DNA of 55,656 nucleotides from Planctomycetota bacterium (lineage in GTDB: Bacteria; Planctomycetota; UBA1135; GCA-002686595): contig JAJDEW010000132.1 in NCBI GenBank assembly GCA_029259595.1, forward strand, positions 1 to 55,656, given 5' to 3'. A model generated the notes under the pieces. That model saw only the letters and a list, made by a program, of their open reading frames with translations. It was not told the DNA's origin and ran no database searches. Each line of letters starts with the position of its first letter. Position 1 is the stretch's first letter. Position numbers and translations under genes: made by a program. This document shows, piece after piece, positions 16,835 through 24,400 of this stretch.

Positions 16835-16849
16835 ACGGATGGCATCCGT
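16835..16849. promoter_or_regulatory. 15-bp perfect palindrome between HAD and CBS genes
   Basis: ACGGATG-G-CATCCGT is a perfect 7-bp inverted repeat with a one-base centre, 9 bases after the HAD stop. It can act as a hairpin ending HAD transcription (no U-tract follows), or as a dimeric repressor site upstream of the CBS gene. It partly resembles the stem sequence of the dispersed element (GGATGCC), so it may be a remnant of one. Confidence 0.35.
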
Positions 16850-16926
16850 TCTCGGCACGTCGTAGACTGCCACGGGCATCTCGCCCCCTCGGGGTGCGCC
16901 AAGGTAGTCGCAATCGGAGCCTTTTC

Positions 16927-17403
16927 ATGAAATTGGTCGGAGAACTCATCACGGGTCGTCCCCTCGTGATGCTATCGCCGGAGGCGACGGTCCTGGACGC
17001 GGCCAAGACGATGCACAAAGAGCATGTCGGGGCCGTCATCGTTGCCGAAAGCACGGACAAGTTGCTGGGTTGCTTCACGGAACGCGACCTTCTGACCCGG
17101 GTCATCGTCGCAGGCAAGAACCCGGCCGACGTCCGACTCGCGGACGTCATGACCACGGACCTGTACACGGTCCATCCGCAGCAGCGCGTCAACGAGGTCG
17201 GACGCGAGATGCAGGCCCGTCACATCCGTCACCTGCCGGTCGTCGACGGGGGCAAGCTGGTCGCGATGCTTTCGCTGCGGGACATCCTGCGCGAGCACAT
17301 CGACGCGAAGCGCCACGAGGTCCAGGCGCTGACGGCCTACATCCAGGGCGAGAACGAACCTCCCGGACCGGAAGACGCGCTGCCCCCGCCCCCGCGGAGC
17401 TGA
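16927..17403 (+). CDS. Two-CBS-domain protein
   Basis: The 158-residue protein consists of a tandem CBS pair, the adenine-nucleotide-binding Bateman module. The first CBS repeat begins at MLSPEATVLDAAKTM and ends at TERDLLTRVIV; the second runs from DVMTTDLYTVHPQQRVNEV to MLSLRDILREHI. The DVMTTD and S/T-x-R-D type ends are typical of the family. A short acidic, Pro-rich tail follows. Stand-alone CBS pairs sense energy state and bind partner enzymes, but the partner is not evident. The ATG at 16927 is chosen because it begins with the conserved leader before repeat 1. The next gene converges 3 bp past the stop. Confidence 0.88.
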   Translation: MKLVGELITGRPLVMLSPEATVLDAAKTMHKEHVGAVIVAESTDKLLGCFTERDLLTRVIVAGKNPADVRLADVMTTDLYTVHPQQRVNEVGREMQARHIRHLPVVDGGKLVAMLSLRDILREHIDAKRHEVQALTAYIQGENEPPGPEDALPPPPRS

Positions 17404-17406
17404 GGT

Positions 17407-17961
17407 TCAGCGGCGGCGAACGGGCGGCCGCAGGCGCAACCGCGCGCCCGGAGGCACCGCCACGGGCTTCTCGAAGCCCTCGATGCCCTTGTGGACGAGC
17501 TCGACGCACGCGCCGCCGTGATGGCTCAGGAGCACCTCCTGGCCGCGGCCGGCTGCGAGCCCCAAGGCCCCACCGGTCAACTCGAGCTTCCAGTCCCCAG
17601 GCAGGCTCGCGAGGAGCGTCCCGCGGCGCATCTCGCAATCGAGGGTCCGCAGGCGATCCACCCGCAGCCGGGGCCGGGACGCGTCCCGGCGGTCCAGCTT
17701 CAGGCGCGCCGGCCCGAGCACACGGATGCTGCCGCGCGAAGGGAAGCGGATCCTGCACGAGCCACCGGGGCCCACCTCGAGGCTGATTTCGGGCGCGAGC
17801 TCCAGGGGCTGGTCCCAGCTCCCGCGCTGCTCGAGCTCGGTCCCGGTGCGAACGGCGACCAGGCCGCGCTCGACCAGGAGGAGCGCGACACCCGGGGGCT
17901 CGGTCAAGTCCAGGTCGGGGGCCGCCCAGGCGGCCAGAGCGAGTGAGGCGAGGGCCAACAT
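17407..17961 (-). CDS. Secreted FecR-like domain protein
   Basis: A short signal peptide (MLALASLALAAWAAP) leads a 184-residue protein rich in beta strands and poor in cysteine. It resembles the FecR-type periplasmic domain. A GGSCRIRFPSRGSIRVLGPARL segment covers part of the family's repeating strand pattern, and a strand LELTGGALGLAAGRGQ and a basic tail RLRLRPPVRRR follow. FecR proteins usually partner ECF sigma factors, but none is present here and the N-terminal cytoplasmic helix pair of true FecR is missing. The stop is 3 bp from the converging CBS gene. It lies downstream of mcsB on the same strand, 157 bp away. Confidence 0.6.
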   Translation of the reverse strand: MLALASLALAAWAAPDLDLTEPPGVALLLVERGLVAVRTGTELEQRGSWDQPLELAPEISLEVGPGGSCRIRFPSRGSIRVLGPARLKLDRRDASRPRLRVDRLRTLDCEMRRGTLLASLPGDWKLELTGGALGLAAGRGQEVLLSHHGGACVELVHKGIEGFEKPVAVPPGARLRLRPPVRRR

Positions 17962-18118
17962 GCGCTGGCTATCGGATCGGCAGACGGAACGACTGACGCC
18001 GAACCCGGCCTAGTGTCCTGGATCGAAAGTCCTGCACGCGACCCCGCAGGGCTCGCCGCCGCTCGCTCGAGCCCGCCCGGAAGCGCTTTCCGAAGCGCCG
18101 GGGGGAGCCGCGTGCGGC

Positions 18119-19225
18119 TCAGTTGGCGAATTCGGCGAAGCGGCGGCGCAGGTAGGCCGCCCGCATCCGATCGCGCTCGCTCGGATCGGGCAACTCGGAA
18201 CCGGCTTCGCCGACCAAGGCCTGGACGTGGCCCTTCTGGACCTGCACGGCGATCTGGTTGAGCGCCACCGGCCGGATCTTCTCGAGCAGACCCAGACAAG
18301 CGCCCAGTCGAATGTTGGAGAGGTGCAGCAGGGCCACTTCGGTGGGCAGCGAGCGCGCGGTGCGCAGCATTCCGTAGGAGCGCCGCACGCGGTCCTCGAG
18401 CGCCGAGCGCTGGTTCTCGAACAGGACTTTGCGAACGCGCCGCTCGAAGTCGACGATGCACGGCACGAGGGCGTTCAGGTCCTCGATCAGTTGCGCCTCG
18501 GTGCAACCCAGGGTGATCTGGTTCGAGATCTGGTAGAAGTCGCCGGCTGCGCGACTGCCCTCGCCATACATGCCGCGCACGGCGAGCCCGGTGCGTGCGG
18601 CGGCCGTGAAGACCTTCTCCAGTTCGTTGCGCACGATGCCGAGCGCCGGCAGGTGCAGCATCACGGAGGCGCGCAGGCCCGTTCCCACGTTCGTCGGACA
18701 GCCCGTCAGGTAGCCCAGCCGCGACGAGTGCGCGAAGCCGACTTCGCCCTCGAGCATCCGCTCGATCGCGTGCACGCGCTCCCAGGCCTGCTGGAGCCCG
18801 AAGCCGGAGGCCATCCCCTGCAAGCGCAGGTGATCCTCCTCGTTGATCATGATCGAGGTCGTCTCCAGCTCGCCGAAGGCGACGGCGCGACCGGGGCGGG
18901 TGAGCCGCGCGCCGTCCGCCGGCGCGAGGTCGCGGCTGACCAGATGGCGCTCGCGCAGGAGCAGGCGCAGGAGCGAGCTCGAGTCGTTCATTTCGACCCA
19001 GATCGTCTCGCCGTCGATCTTGTGGCCGACCAGGAGACGATTCAGGGTCTCGCACAGCTCGCCGGCCCGGTCGTCCTCGAGGCGCTGGACGAAGGGGTAG
19101 CCTTCGACGTTGCGGGCCAGGCGCGCCCGGCAGGAGACGACGACGTCCTCGTCCGGACCCGAGTCCTGCAGCCAGGACCCGATCCGGTCGGCGAAGCGGC
19201 GGGGTTCGAGGGGTGGGCGGCTCAC
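18119..19225 (-). CDS. mcsB: Protein arginine kinase McsB-type
   Basis: This 368-residue phosphagen-kinase-fold protein matches McsB, which phosphorylates arginines on proteins destined for ClpCP. The substrate and nucleotide region has VVVSCRARLARNVEGYPFV and INEEDHLRLQ. The CPTNVGTGLRASVMLHLPAL strand carries the family Cys, and RGMYGEGSRAAGDFYQIS ends the active-site loop. The frame runs on upstream, but the GTG at 19225 gives the usual length and begins just before the conserved region. No obvious Shine-Dalgarno precedes it. McsA, CtsR and ClpC genes are not in the window, so its activator and targets are unknown here. A hairpin at 18105-18120 (GAGCCG/CGGCTC) abuts the stop. Confidence 0.85.
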   Translation of the reverse strand: MSRPPLEPRRFADRIGSWLQDSGPDEDVVVSCRARLARNVEGYPFVQRLEDDRAGELCETLNRLLVGHKIDGETIWVEMNDSSSLLRLLLRERHLVSRDLAPADGARLTRPGRAVAFGELETTSIMINEEDHLRLQGMASGFGLQQAWERVHAIERMLEGEVGFAHSSRLGYLTGCPTNVGTGLRASVMLHLPALGIVRNELEKVFTAAARTGLAVRGMYGEGSRAAGDFYQISNQITLGCTEAQLIEDLNALVPCIVDFERRVRKVLFENQRSALEDRVRRSYGMLRTARSLPTEVALLHLSNIRLGACLGLLEKIRPVALNQIAVQVQKGHVQALVGEAGSELPDPSERDRMRAAYLRRRFAEFAN

Positions 19226-19368
19226 GAAGCCGGATCTTAGCCCGAGACGGGCGCGGATCCACCCGCTCGCGACCGGTCGGGGGACGCGGGTGACGGCTCC
19301 CGGCCGCCCGCGGACGGGCTTCGACCGCGAATGGCTCCGGCCCTGACCCGCCCCGAGCCGATAGCAGA

Positions 19369-19401
19369 GCTTCTCGGGCTTGCTTGCAGGCCCGGAGAAG
19401 C
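19369..19401. promoter_or_regulatory. Strong hairpin between mcsB and SLC13 genes
   Basis: GCTTCTCGGGC (19369-19379) pairs with GCCCGGAGAAGC (19390-19401), with one bulged base and a 10-base loop. It lies in the 265-bp divergent gap, 89 bp before the SLC13 start and 144 bp before the mcsB start. It could be a leader structure of either transcript or a two-site operator. No U-tract follows on either side, so a terminator is less likely. Confidence 0.4.
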
Positions 19402-19490
19402 CCTGCCATCCTGCGCGCGCCCGATCTCGCCCGGTCCGGCGCCGGGTGCGACCTCGGGAGGCCGGGCAGCCCCCGTCCCCACCCCGCAGC

Positions 19491-21281
19491 ATGGGAAGCC
19501 TCGACCCCTCGACCATCGTTCTCATCACGCTGGCGGGGAGCTTCCTGTTGTTCGTGACGGATGCCCTGCGCTACGACGCGGTCGCGATCCTGGTCGTCCT
19601 GATTCTGGCGGGGACCGGCGTGCTCTCGGCCGAAGACGCCTTCTCCGGCTTCGCGAGTCCGGCCGTCGTTCTGGTCGCCGCGATGTACGCCTTCGCCGCC
19701 GCCATCGGACGAACGGGCGTCACCGAGATCATCGGTCAGAAGATCCTGGGCGGTGAGCGACCGAGTGAAGCGCGGTTGGCCTTCCGCGTCGTGCTGGTGT
19801 CGGGCCTACTCTCGTCCGTGCTCTCGAACGCCGCGGTCGTGGCGACGCTGATCCCGGTGCTGGGGACGGTGGCGCGCCGAGCCAAGATCCCGGTCTCGCG
19901 CCTGTTGATTCCGCTCTCGTTCGGCAGCCTCCTCGGCGGTCTGCTCACGGTCATCGGCACGTCGAAGAACATCGCCGTCAACGGCGTCATCGAACACAAG
20001 GGCGGCGTACCCTTCGCGCTGTTCGACTTCACGATCTACGGCTTCTGCCTTCTGTTGATCGGTGCGCTCTTCTTCCTCGGCCCGGGACGCAAGCTCCTGC
20101 CCAAGCCGCGCCAGCGCGAGACCCTGACCGAGCACTTCCACGTACCGAAGTTCGTGACCGAAGTCCTGGTCGAGCCGTCCAGCGACCTCATCAACCGTAC
20201 GGTCGGCGAGACGGGACTCGTCGAGCGCTTCGGGATCACGCTGCTGGGCATCATCCGGAGCGAGCGCGAGCCGACCCTGCTCGCGCCCGGGCCCTACAAC
20301 CGTATCCGCCAGAACGACGTCCTCATGCTGCAGGGCGAGTCCGAGGCGATCCTGCGCTTCCGCGAGGAGTTGCGCCTCAAGGAACGACGTTCGGTCAACG
20401 TCGGCGAGGCCCTCCTGGTGGCCGACGACGTCCAGTTGGTCGAGGCCGTCGTGCCTGCGGCGTCGTCGCTGGTCGGCCGCTCGCTGTCCGAGGCCTCGTT
20501 CCGCGACACGACACACCTGAACGTCCTCGCGATCTCGAAGCACGGCGAGACGCATCCGTCCAAGATCAGCGACACGCAGCTGGAGGTCGGGGACTCGTTG
20601 CTCCTGCAGGGACACGCCCGCGACATCCACCGCGTCGCCGAGTCGCGCGAGCTCATCGTCCTGGTCGAGCACGACGTGCCGGACTTCGGGCGCAAGGCCA
20701 TGACCGCGATCGCGATCCTGGGCGGCGTGCTCCTGTGCGCGGCCCTGACCGCGATCCCGATCTCGGTCGCGGCCCTCGGCGGTGCGCTCGCGCTCGTCCT
20801 GACGCGCTGCATCCGACCCGACCACGTCCGACAAGGCATCGATTGGTCCGTCCTGATCCTGATCGGCGGGATGTTGGCGCTGGGCAAGGCCTTCGACGAG
20901 CACGGTCTTTCGCGGGTGGTGGCCGATTGGATGCGCGGGATCGGCGGCGTGATGGACTCGCCGACCTTCGTGCTCGGGCTCTTGATGCTGACGACCATGC
21001 TCTTGACGCAGGTCATCAACCACATCACCGCCGCCGTCATCATGACGCCGGTGGCCATGGAGATCGCTCTCCAGCTCGGCATGAGCGACCGCGCCTTCCT
21101 GATGGCGGTCATCGTCGGCGCCGAATTCGCCTTCATGTCCCCCGTGGCGCACCAGGCCAACGCCATGGTCATGGGGCCCGGTGACTACCGCTATCGCGAC
21201 TTCCTGCGCGTGGGGACGCCGCTCTCGATCCTGCTCCTGATCATCGCAACCTTGCTCCTGCCGGTCTTCTGGCCGGTCTGA
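19491..21281 (+). CDS. SLC13/DASS-type transporter with central RCK_C domains
   Basis: The 596-residue membrane protein has the DASS (divalent anion:Na+ symporter) layout: a first set of helices (about residues 1-205), a cytoplasmic middle (about 220-400), and a second set (about 405-596). The middle contains two TrkA-C/RCK_C-like units, seen as a first copy near RQNDVLMLQGESEAIL and a second near LNVLAISKHGETHPSKISD and LEVGDSLLLQGHARDIHRV. The second half keeps the SNAAVV-like QVINHITAAVIMTPVAM motif of the re-entrant hairpin. Such proteins move carboxylates, sulfate or other anions; the substrate cannot be named. The ATG at 19491 is preferred, since the upstream frame lacks hydrophobic sequence. 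Confidence 0.88.
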   Translation: MGSLDPSTIVLITLAGSFLLFVTDALRYDAVAILVVLILAGTGVLSAEDAFSGFASPAVVLVAAMYAFAAAIGRTGVTEIIGQKILGGERPSEARLAFRVVLVSGLLSSVLSNAAVVATLIPVLGTVARRAKIPVSRLLIPLSFGSLLGGLLTVIGTSKNIAVNGVIEHKGGVPFALFDFTIYGFCLLLIGALFFLGPGRKLLPKPRQRETLTEHFHVPKFVTEVLVEPSSDLINRTVGETGLVERFGITLLGIIRSEREPTLLAPGPYNRIRQNDVLMLQGESEAILRFREELRLKERRSVNVGEALLVADDVQLVEAVVPAASSLVGRSLSEASFRDTTHLNVLAISKHGETHPSKISDTQLEVGDSLLLQGHARDIHRVAESRELIVLVEHDVPDFGRKAMTAIAILGGVLLCAALTAIPISVAALGGALALVLTRCIRPDHVRQGIDWSVLILIGGMLALGKAFDEHGLSRVVADWMRGIGGVMDSPTFVLGLLMLTTMLLTQVINHITAAVIMTPVAMEIALQLGMSDRAFLMAVIVGAEFAFMSPVAHQANAMVMGPGDYRYRDFLRVGTPLSILLLIIATLLLPVFWPV

Positions 21282-21366
21282 GCGTGAACGGGGACGGCGC
21301 GGGTTGTCGGCCCGGGGCCTTTGCGGTTAGCTCTGTCGGTCCGCCGCGACCACCGAGCCAACCGCC

Positions 21367-22647
21367 ATGCACCGACGTCCGCCCCTGTACTCCGCCCTCG
21401 CCGCCCTCGCCGCCCTTTCGGGCCTGGCGAGCGCCCAGCAGCCCGTTCCGAGCTACCTGCAGTTCGAGCTCCAGGCGCGCTCGAACATCGTCGACGGCTT
21501 CAACCTGCCGGCCCTGTCCTCGTTCAACAGCAAGACGCCGGCCCTGAACGACGCGGGCACGCTCGCCTTCGTGTTGATCACCGTCGGTGCAGGCGACGCC
21601 GGGCTCTTCGTCGGCTCCGGCGGAACGGGCTCGGTCGTGTACTCCGCGCCGATGGATCGCTTCCTGAGCGACCCTTCCATCGACCCGGCCGGCAACGTCG
21701 CCTTCGACCAGTTCGACGTTCTCTCGGACGGAATCTTCGTCTACGACGCGGGGACCGGCACGACCGGCCTCGTCGTGCCACCGGCAGGCTTCGCGACGGT
21801 CACCGGCACCGAACTCACGCCGAGCGGTGCGCTCGGCTTCCGCGCGAGCGGGCTGGGCGGCCCGCGCTCGTGGGTGCTCGCCGACGGCGGGGTGAACACG
21901 ACCTTTGTCGCCGAAGGCGGTGGCGTCGCCTTCCTCTTCACGCCGGCGACCAACGCTTCCGGCCAGATCGCCGGCAAGGTGCGACTCGGCAGCACCGCCG
22001 GCAGCGCCCCCGACGAGCTGCGTCGCTACGACGGATTCGGCTCGTTCACGCTCGTCGCCTCCGACGCCGATGCGGACGCGGGCTCGCCCTTCGCGTCCTT
22101 CGACAACTCCGTCGCTCTCACGGACGACGGGCGCGTGGCCTTCATCGCGGGCACGACCGGCGGCGACCGGGGCGTCTTCCTGACCGACGGCACGAACGTC
22201 ATCACGATCGCGACCGAGAACACGAGCGCCGACGTCAGCGACATCTCCTTCTTCGCTCCCGCCGCCAACTCCGGCGGCCTGGTCGCCTTCCGTGGCACCG
22301 ACGCCGCAGGCCTCGACGCCGTGTTCGTCGGCAACGGTACCGAGCTCGTCCGCGTGATCGGCGAGCACGACCTCGTCTCCACCGATCTGGGCCTCGGCCG
22401 TATCGACCAGCACGACAGCTCGGTCACCTTCGGCGGCGCCCTGGCGATCAACGCGAGCGGCGACCTCGCCTTCAATGCCTCCCTGACCCCCGCGAACGAC
22501 GACCAGGTCGAATGGGGCAGCGGCATGTTCGTCGGCTACGCCGCCGGACCGGCCGGCGTTCCGACGCTCCCGCCCTGGGGCCTCTTCCTGCTGGCGGGCG
22601 CACTGGCGGCCGCTGGCGCGAAGCGCTTGCGCTCGCGCAGCGCCTGA
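21367..22647 (+). CDS. Exported repeat protein with VPTL-CTERM-like sorting tail
   Basis: The 426-residue protein has a signal peptide (LYSALAALAALSGLASAQQ). It then shows about seven short repeats of the form N/T-x-x-G-x-hydrophobic-A-F, such as LNDAGTLAFV, IDPAGNVAFD, LTDDGRVAFI and INASGDLAFN. The C-terminus ends in VPTLPPWGLFLLAGALAAAG followed by KRLRSRSA. This is the pattern of the IPTL-CTERM/PEP-CTERM tripartite sorting signals: motif, hydrophobic helix and basic tail. This predicts recognition by an exosortase-like enzyme in the inner membrane, after which the protein would be surface-bound or released. No exosortase is encoded in the window. The repeat region resembles choice-of-anchor proteins of unknown function. 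Confidence 0.75.
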   Translation: MHRRPPLYSALAALAALSGLASAQQPVPSYLQFELQARSNIVDGFNLPALSSFNSKTPALNDAGTLAFVLITVGAGDAGLFVGSGGTGSVVYSAPMDRFLSDPSIDPAGNVAFDQFDVLSDGIFVYDAGTGTTGLVVPPAGFATVTGTELTPSGALGFRASGLGGPRSWVLADGGVNTTFVAEGGGVAFLFTPATNASGQIAGKVRLGSTAGSAPDELRRYDGFGSFTLVASDADADAGSPFASFDNSVALTDDGRVAFIAGTTGGDRGVFLTDGTNVITIATENTSADVSDISFFAPAANSGGLVAFRGTDAAGLDAVFVGNGTELVRVIGEHDLVSTDLGLGRIDQHDSSVTFGGALAINASGDLAFNASLTPANDDQVEWGSGMFVGYAAGPAGVPTLPPWGLFLLAGALAAAGAKRLRSRSA

Positions 22648-22651
22648 CCTC

Positions 22652-23566
22652 TCAGAGGATCCGCTTGCCCAGGGCCGAGAGGATCAGTTCGACGGCCAAG
22701 CGGCCCGTGCGGTTGGCTTCGTCGACGATCGGGTTGAGCTCGGTGATCTCGAGGCCGAGGAGCTTCTTGGACTCGGCCGCGTGCTCCATGACGAGGTGCG
22801 ATTCGCGCTGGGTGATGCCGCCGTGGACGGGGGTGCCGACGCCCGGAGCGACGTCGGGATCGCAGCCGTCGAGATCGAACGACAGGTGGAAGCCCGCGGT
22901 GCCGTCGCCCGCGATCTCGAGCGCTTCCTGCATGACGCGGTTCATGCCGAGGATGTCGATGTCACGCATCGTGAAGGCCTTGATGCCACTCTCGTGCACC
23001 AGTTCGCGCTCTTGCTTGTCGACATCACGGATGCCGATCAAGACGGCGTTCTTCACGTCGACGTAGGGCGTTGTCTCGGCGATCGCAACCAGCTCCTGCG
23101 GGCCGCGCCCCAAGCAGGCGGCCAGGGGCATGCCATGCACGTTCCCGCTGGGCGACGTGCCGGGCGTGTTCATGTCGGCGTGGGCGTCGAACCAGATCAG
23201 GCCGATCTTCTGGCCCTGGGAGTGATAGTGCCCGCTGATCCCGGCCACCGTGCCGCAAGCGATCGAGTGGTCGCCACCGACGACCAACGGCAGACCACCC
23301 GCACTCAGGACCTCGCGCACCTCCTCGGCCAGGTTCCGACAGCAGGCTGCGATCTCCTTCAGGTAGCGTGCGTTCGGATCGACCGGGGCCTTCGGATCCG
23401 GTCGCTGGACGAGCAGGTTGCCACGATCCTCGAACTCGAGGCCGAGCTTCGCGACGGCCGCGCCGAGACCGGCGATGCGGATGGCGCTCGGCCCCATGTC
23501 GACGCCGCGCAAGCCTCCGCCGAGGTCCATGGGCACGCCGAGCAGGTGAACGGGCTTCGCAATCAT
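22652..23566 (-). CDS. rocF: Arginase
   Basis: The 304-residue protein belongs to the arginase/agmatinase ureohydrolases. The manganese-binding motifs are present in order: GGDHSIACGTVAG, WFDAHADMNTP and LSFDLDGCDPDVAP. The GNVHGMPLAACLG region favours arginase, which makes ornithine and urea from arginine. The LEITELNPIVD segment carries the closing metal-site Glu. Length is typical, about 300 residues. Its ATG overlaps the stop of the preceding SAM hydroxide adenosyltransferase by an ATGA junction, which points to translational coupling. It belongs to a three-gene run with a HEAT-repeat protein upstream. Confidence 0.95.
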   Translation of the reverse strand: MIAKPVHLLGVPMDLGGGLRGVDMGPSAIRIAGLGAAVAKLGLEFEDRGNLLVQRPDPKAPVDPNARYLKEIAACCRNLAEEVREVLSAGGLPLVVGGDHSIACGTVAGISGHYHSQGQKIGLIWFDAHADMNTPGTSPSGNVHGMPLAACLGRGPQELVAIAETTPYVDVKNAVLIGIRDVDKQERELVHESGIKAFTMRDIDILGMNRVMQEALEIAGDGTAGFHLSFDLDGCDPDVAPGVGTPVHGGITQRESHLVMEHAAESKKLLGLEITELNPIVDEANRTGRLAVELILSALGKRIL

Positions 23567-24375
23567 CGGGGGTCTCCGCCTGGGTCGAGAGAGAGCTCGG
23601 TCCCGCGCTCCAGCGCGTCACCGAAGGTCGTGCGAGCATCGCCGTCGCGCACGGCGATTTCGATCAATCCGTAGGAATTCACGAGCAGAACCGCCTCGCC
23701 CGGCCGCGCCTCGGCATAGGTCCCCACCTGCCGCAGGGTCCGCTCGCGCAGGACGAGCGTGTAGGGCCCGCCAGCGCCCGGCGCGTCGGTCAACGCATTG
23801 CCGAAGCGATCGATCCAAAGGACGCGCGTCCGCAGGAGCCCGCCGGGCCCGGGCGCAGGGCGGGGCGCCAGGACGCCGGCCGCCCGCGGCGCCGCGAGCT
23901 CGGTCCCGAGCTCGGTCGGCACTCGGCCCGCGACCAACCAGGCCGCCAGGGGGGCGAAGCGATCGCGGCCATGGAACGTGTTCGAGCCGCCTGCGAGACC
24001 GAGTCCGGAAACGTCGACCCGCCGCAAGCGCGCGCCCGCGTCCGCCAGGACGGGGCCCAGGACGCCGTTGTCCGGCGCCAGGAAGGCGTGCCCGTCGCAC
24101 TCGGCCAACAGGATGTCGCGCTCGCTCCCTACGCCGGGGTCGACGACGCAGACGTGCACGGTTCCGGGCGGAAAGCGTCGCCAGGTGTGCTCGAGAAAGA
24201 AGGCCGCCGCGACGAGGTCCTGGGGCGGAACCTCGTGCGACAGATCGATGATCGCGCGCAGGTTCGGGCCCGCTTCGCTCCACAGGACGCCCTTCACGAT
24301 CCCGACGTAGGGATCGCGCGTGCCGAAGTCCGTCAACAACGTGACGAGGCCGTTGGATTGGAAGGTGGAGGTCAT
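23563..24375 (-). CDS. SAM hydroxide adenosyltransferase (DUF62-type)
   Basis: The 270-residue protein matches the DUF62/SAM-hydroxide family, relatives of fluorinase and chlorinase that split S-adenosyl-methionine into adenosine and methionine. Typical stretches are LVTLLTDFGTRDPYVGIVKGV at the start, VVDPGVGSERDILLAE, LAPDNGVLGPVL and WIDRFGNALT. The halogen-site Ser/Gly loop is not obvious, so hydrolase rather than halogenase is preferred. The ATG at 24375 is used because it starts directly before the conserved strand; an earlier in-frame ATG adds an Arg-rich stretch. Its stop overlaps the rocF start. The HEAT-repeat gene stop is 25 bp upstream. Confidence 0.9.
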   Translation of the reverse strand: MTSTFQSNGLVTLLTDFGTRDPYVGIVKGVLWSEAGPNLRAIIDLSHEVPPQDLVAAAFFLEHTWRRFPPGTVHVCVVDPGVGSERDILLAECDGHAFLAPDNGVLGPVLADAGARLRRVDVSGLGLAGGSNTFHGRDRFAPLAAWLVAGRVPTELGTELAAPRAAGVLAPRPAPGPGGLLRTRVLWIDRFGNALTDAPGAGGPYTLVLRERTLRQVGTYAEARPGEAVLLVNSYGLIEIAVRDGDARTTFGDALERGTELSLDPGGDPR

Positions 24376-24400
24376 GGCGTCACCATGGAAGCGCAACACT

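Noticed and set aside
19226..19528. A longer mcsB protein starting at 19528
   Set aside because: The added 101 residues are Arg/Gly-rich, run across the divergent promoter region and hairpin, and give a length beyond the family norm.
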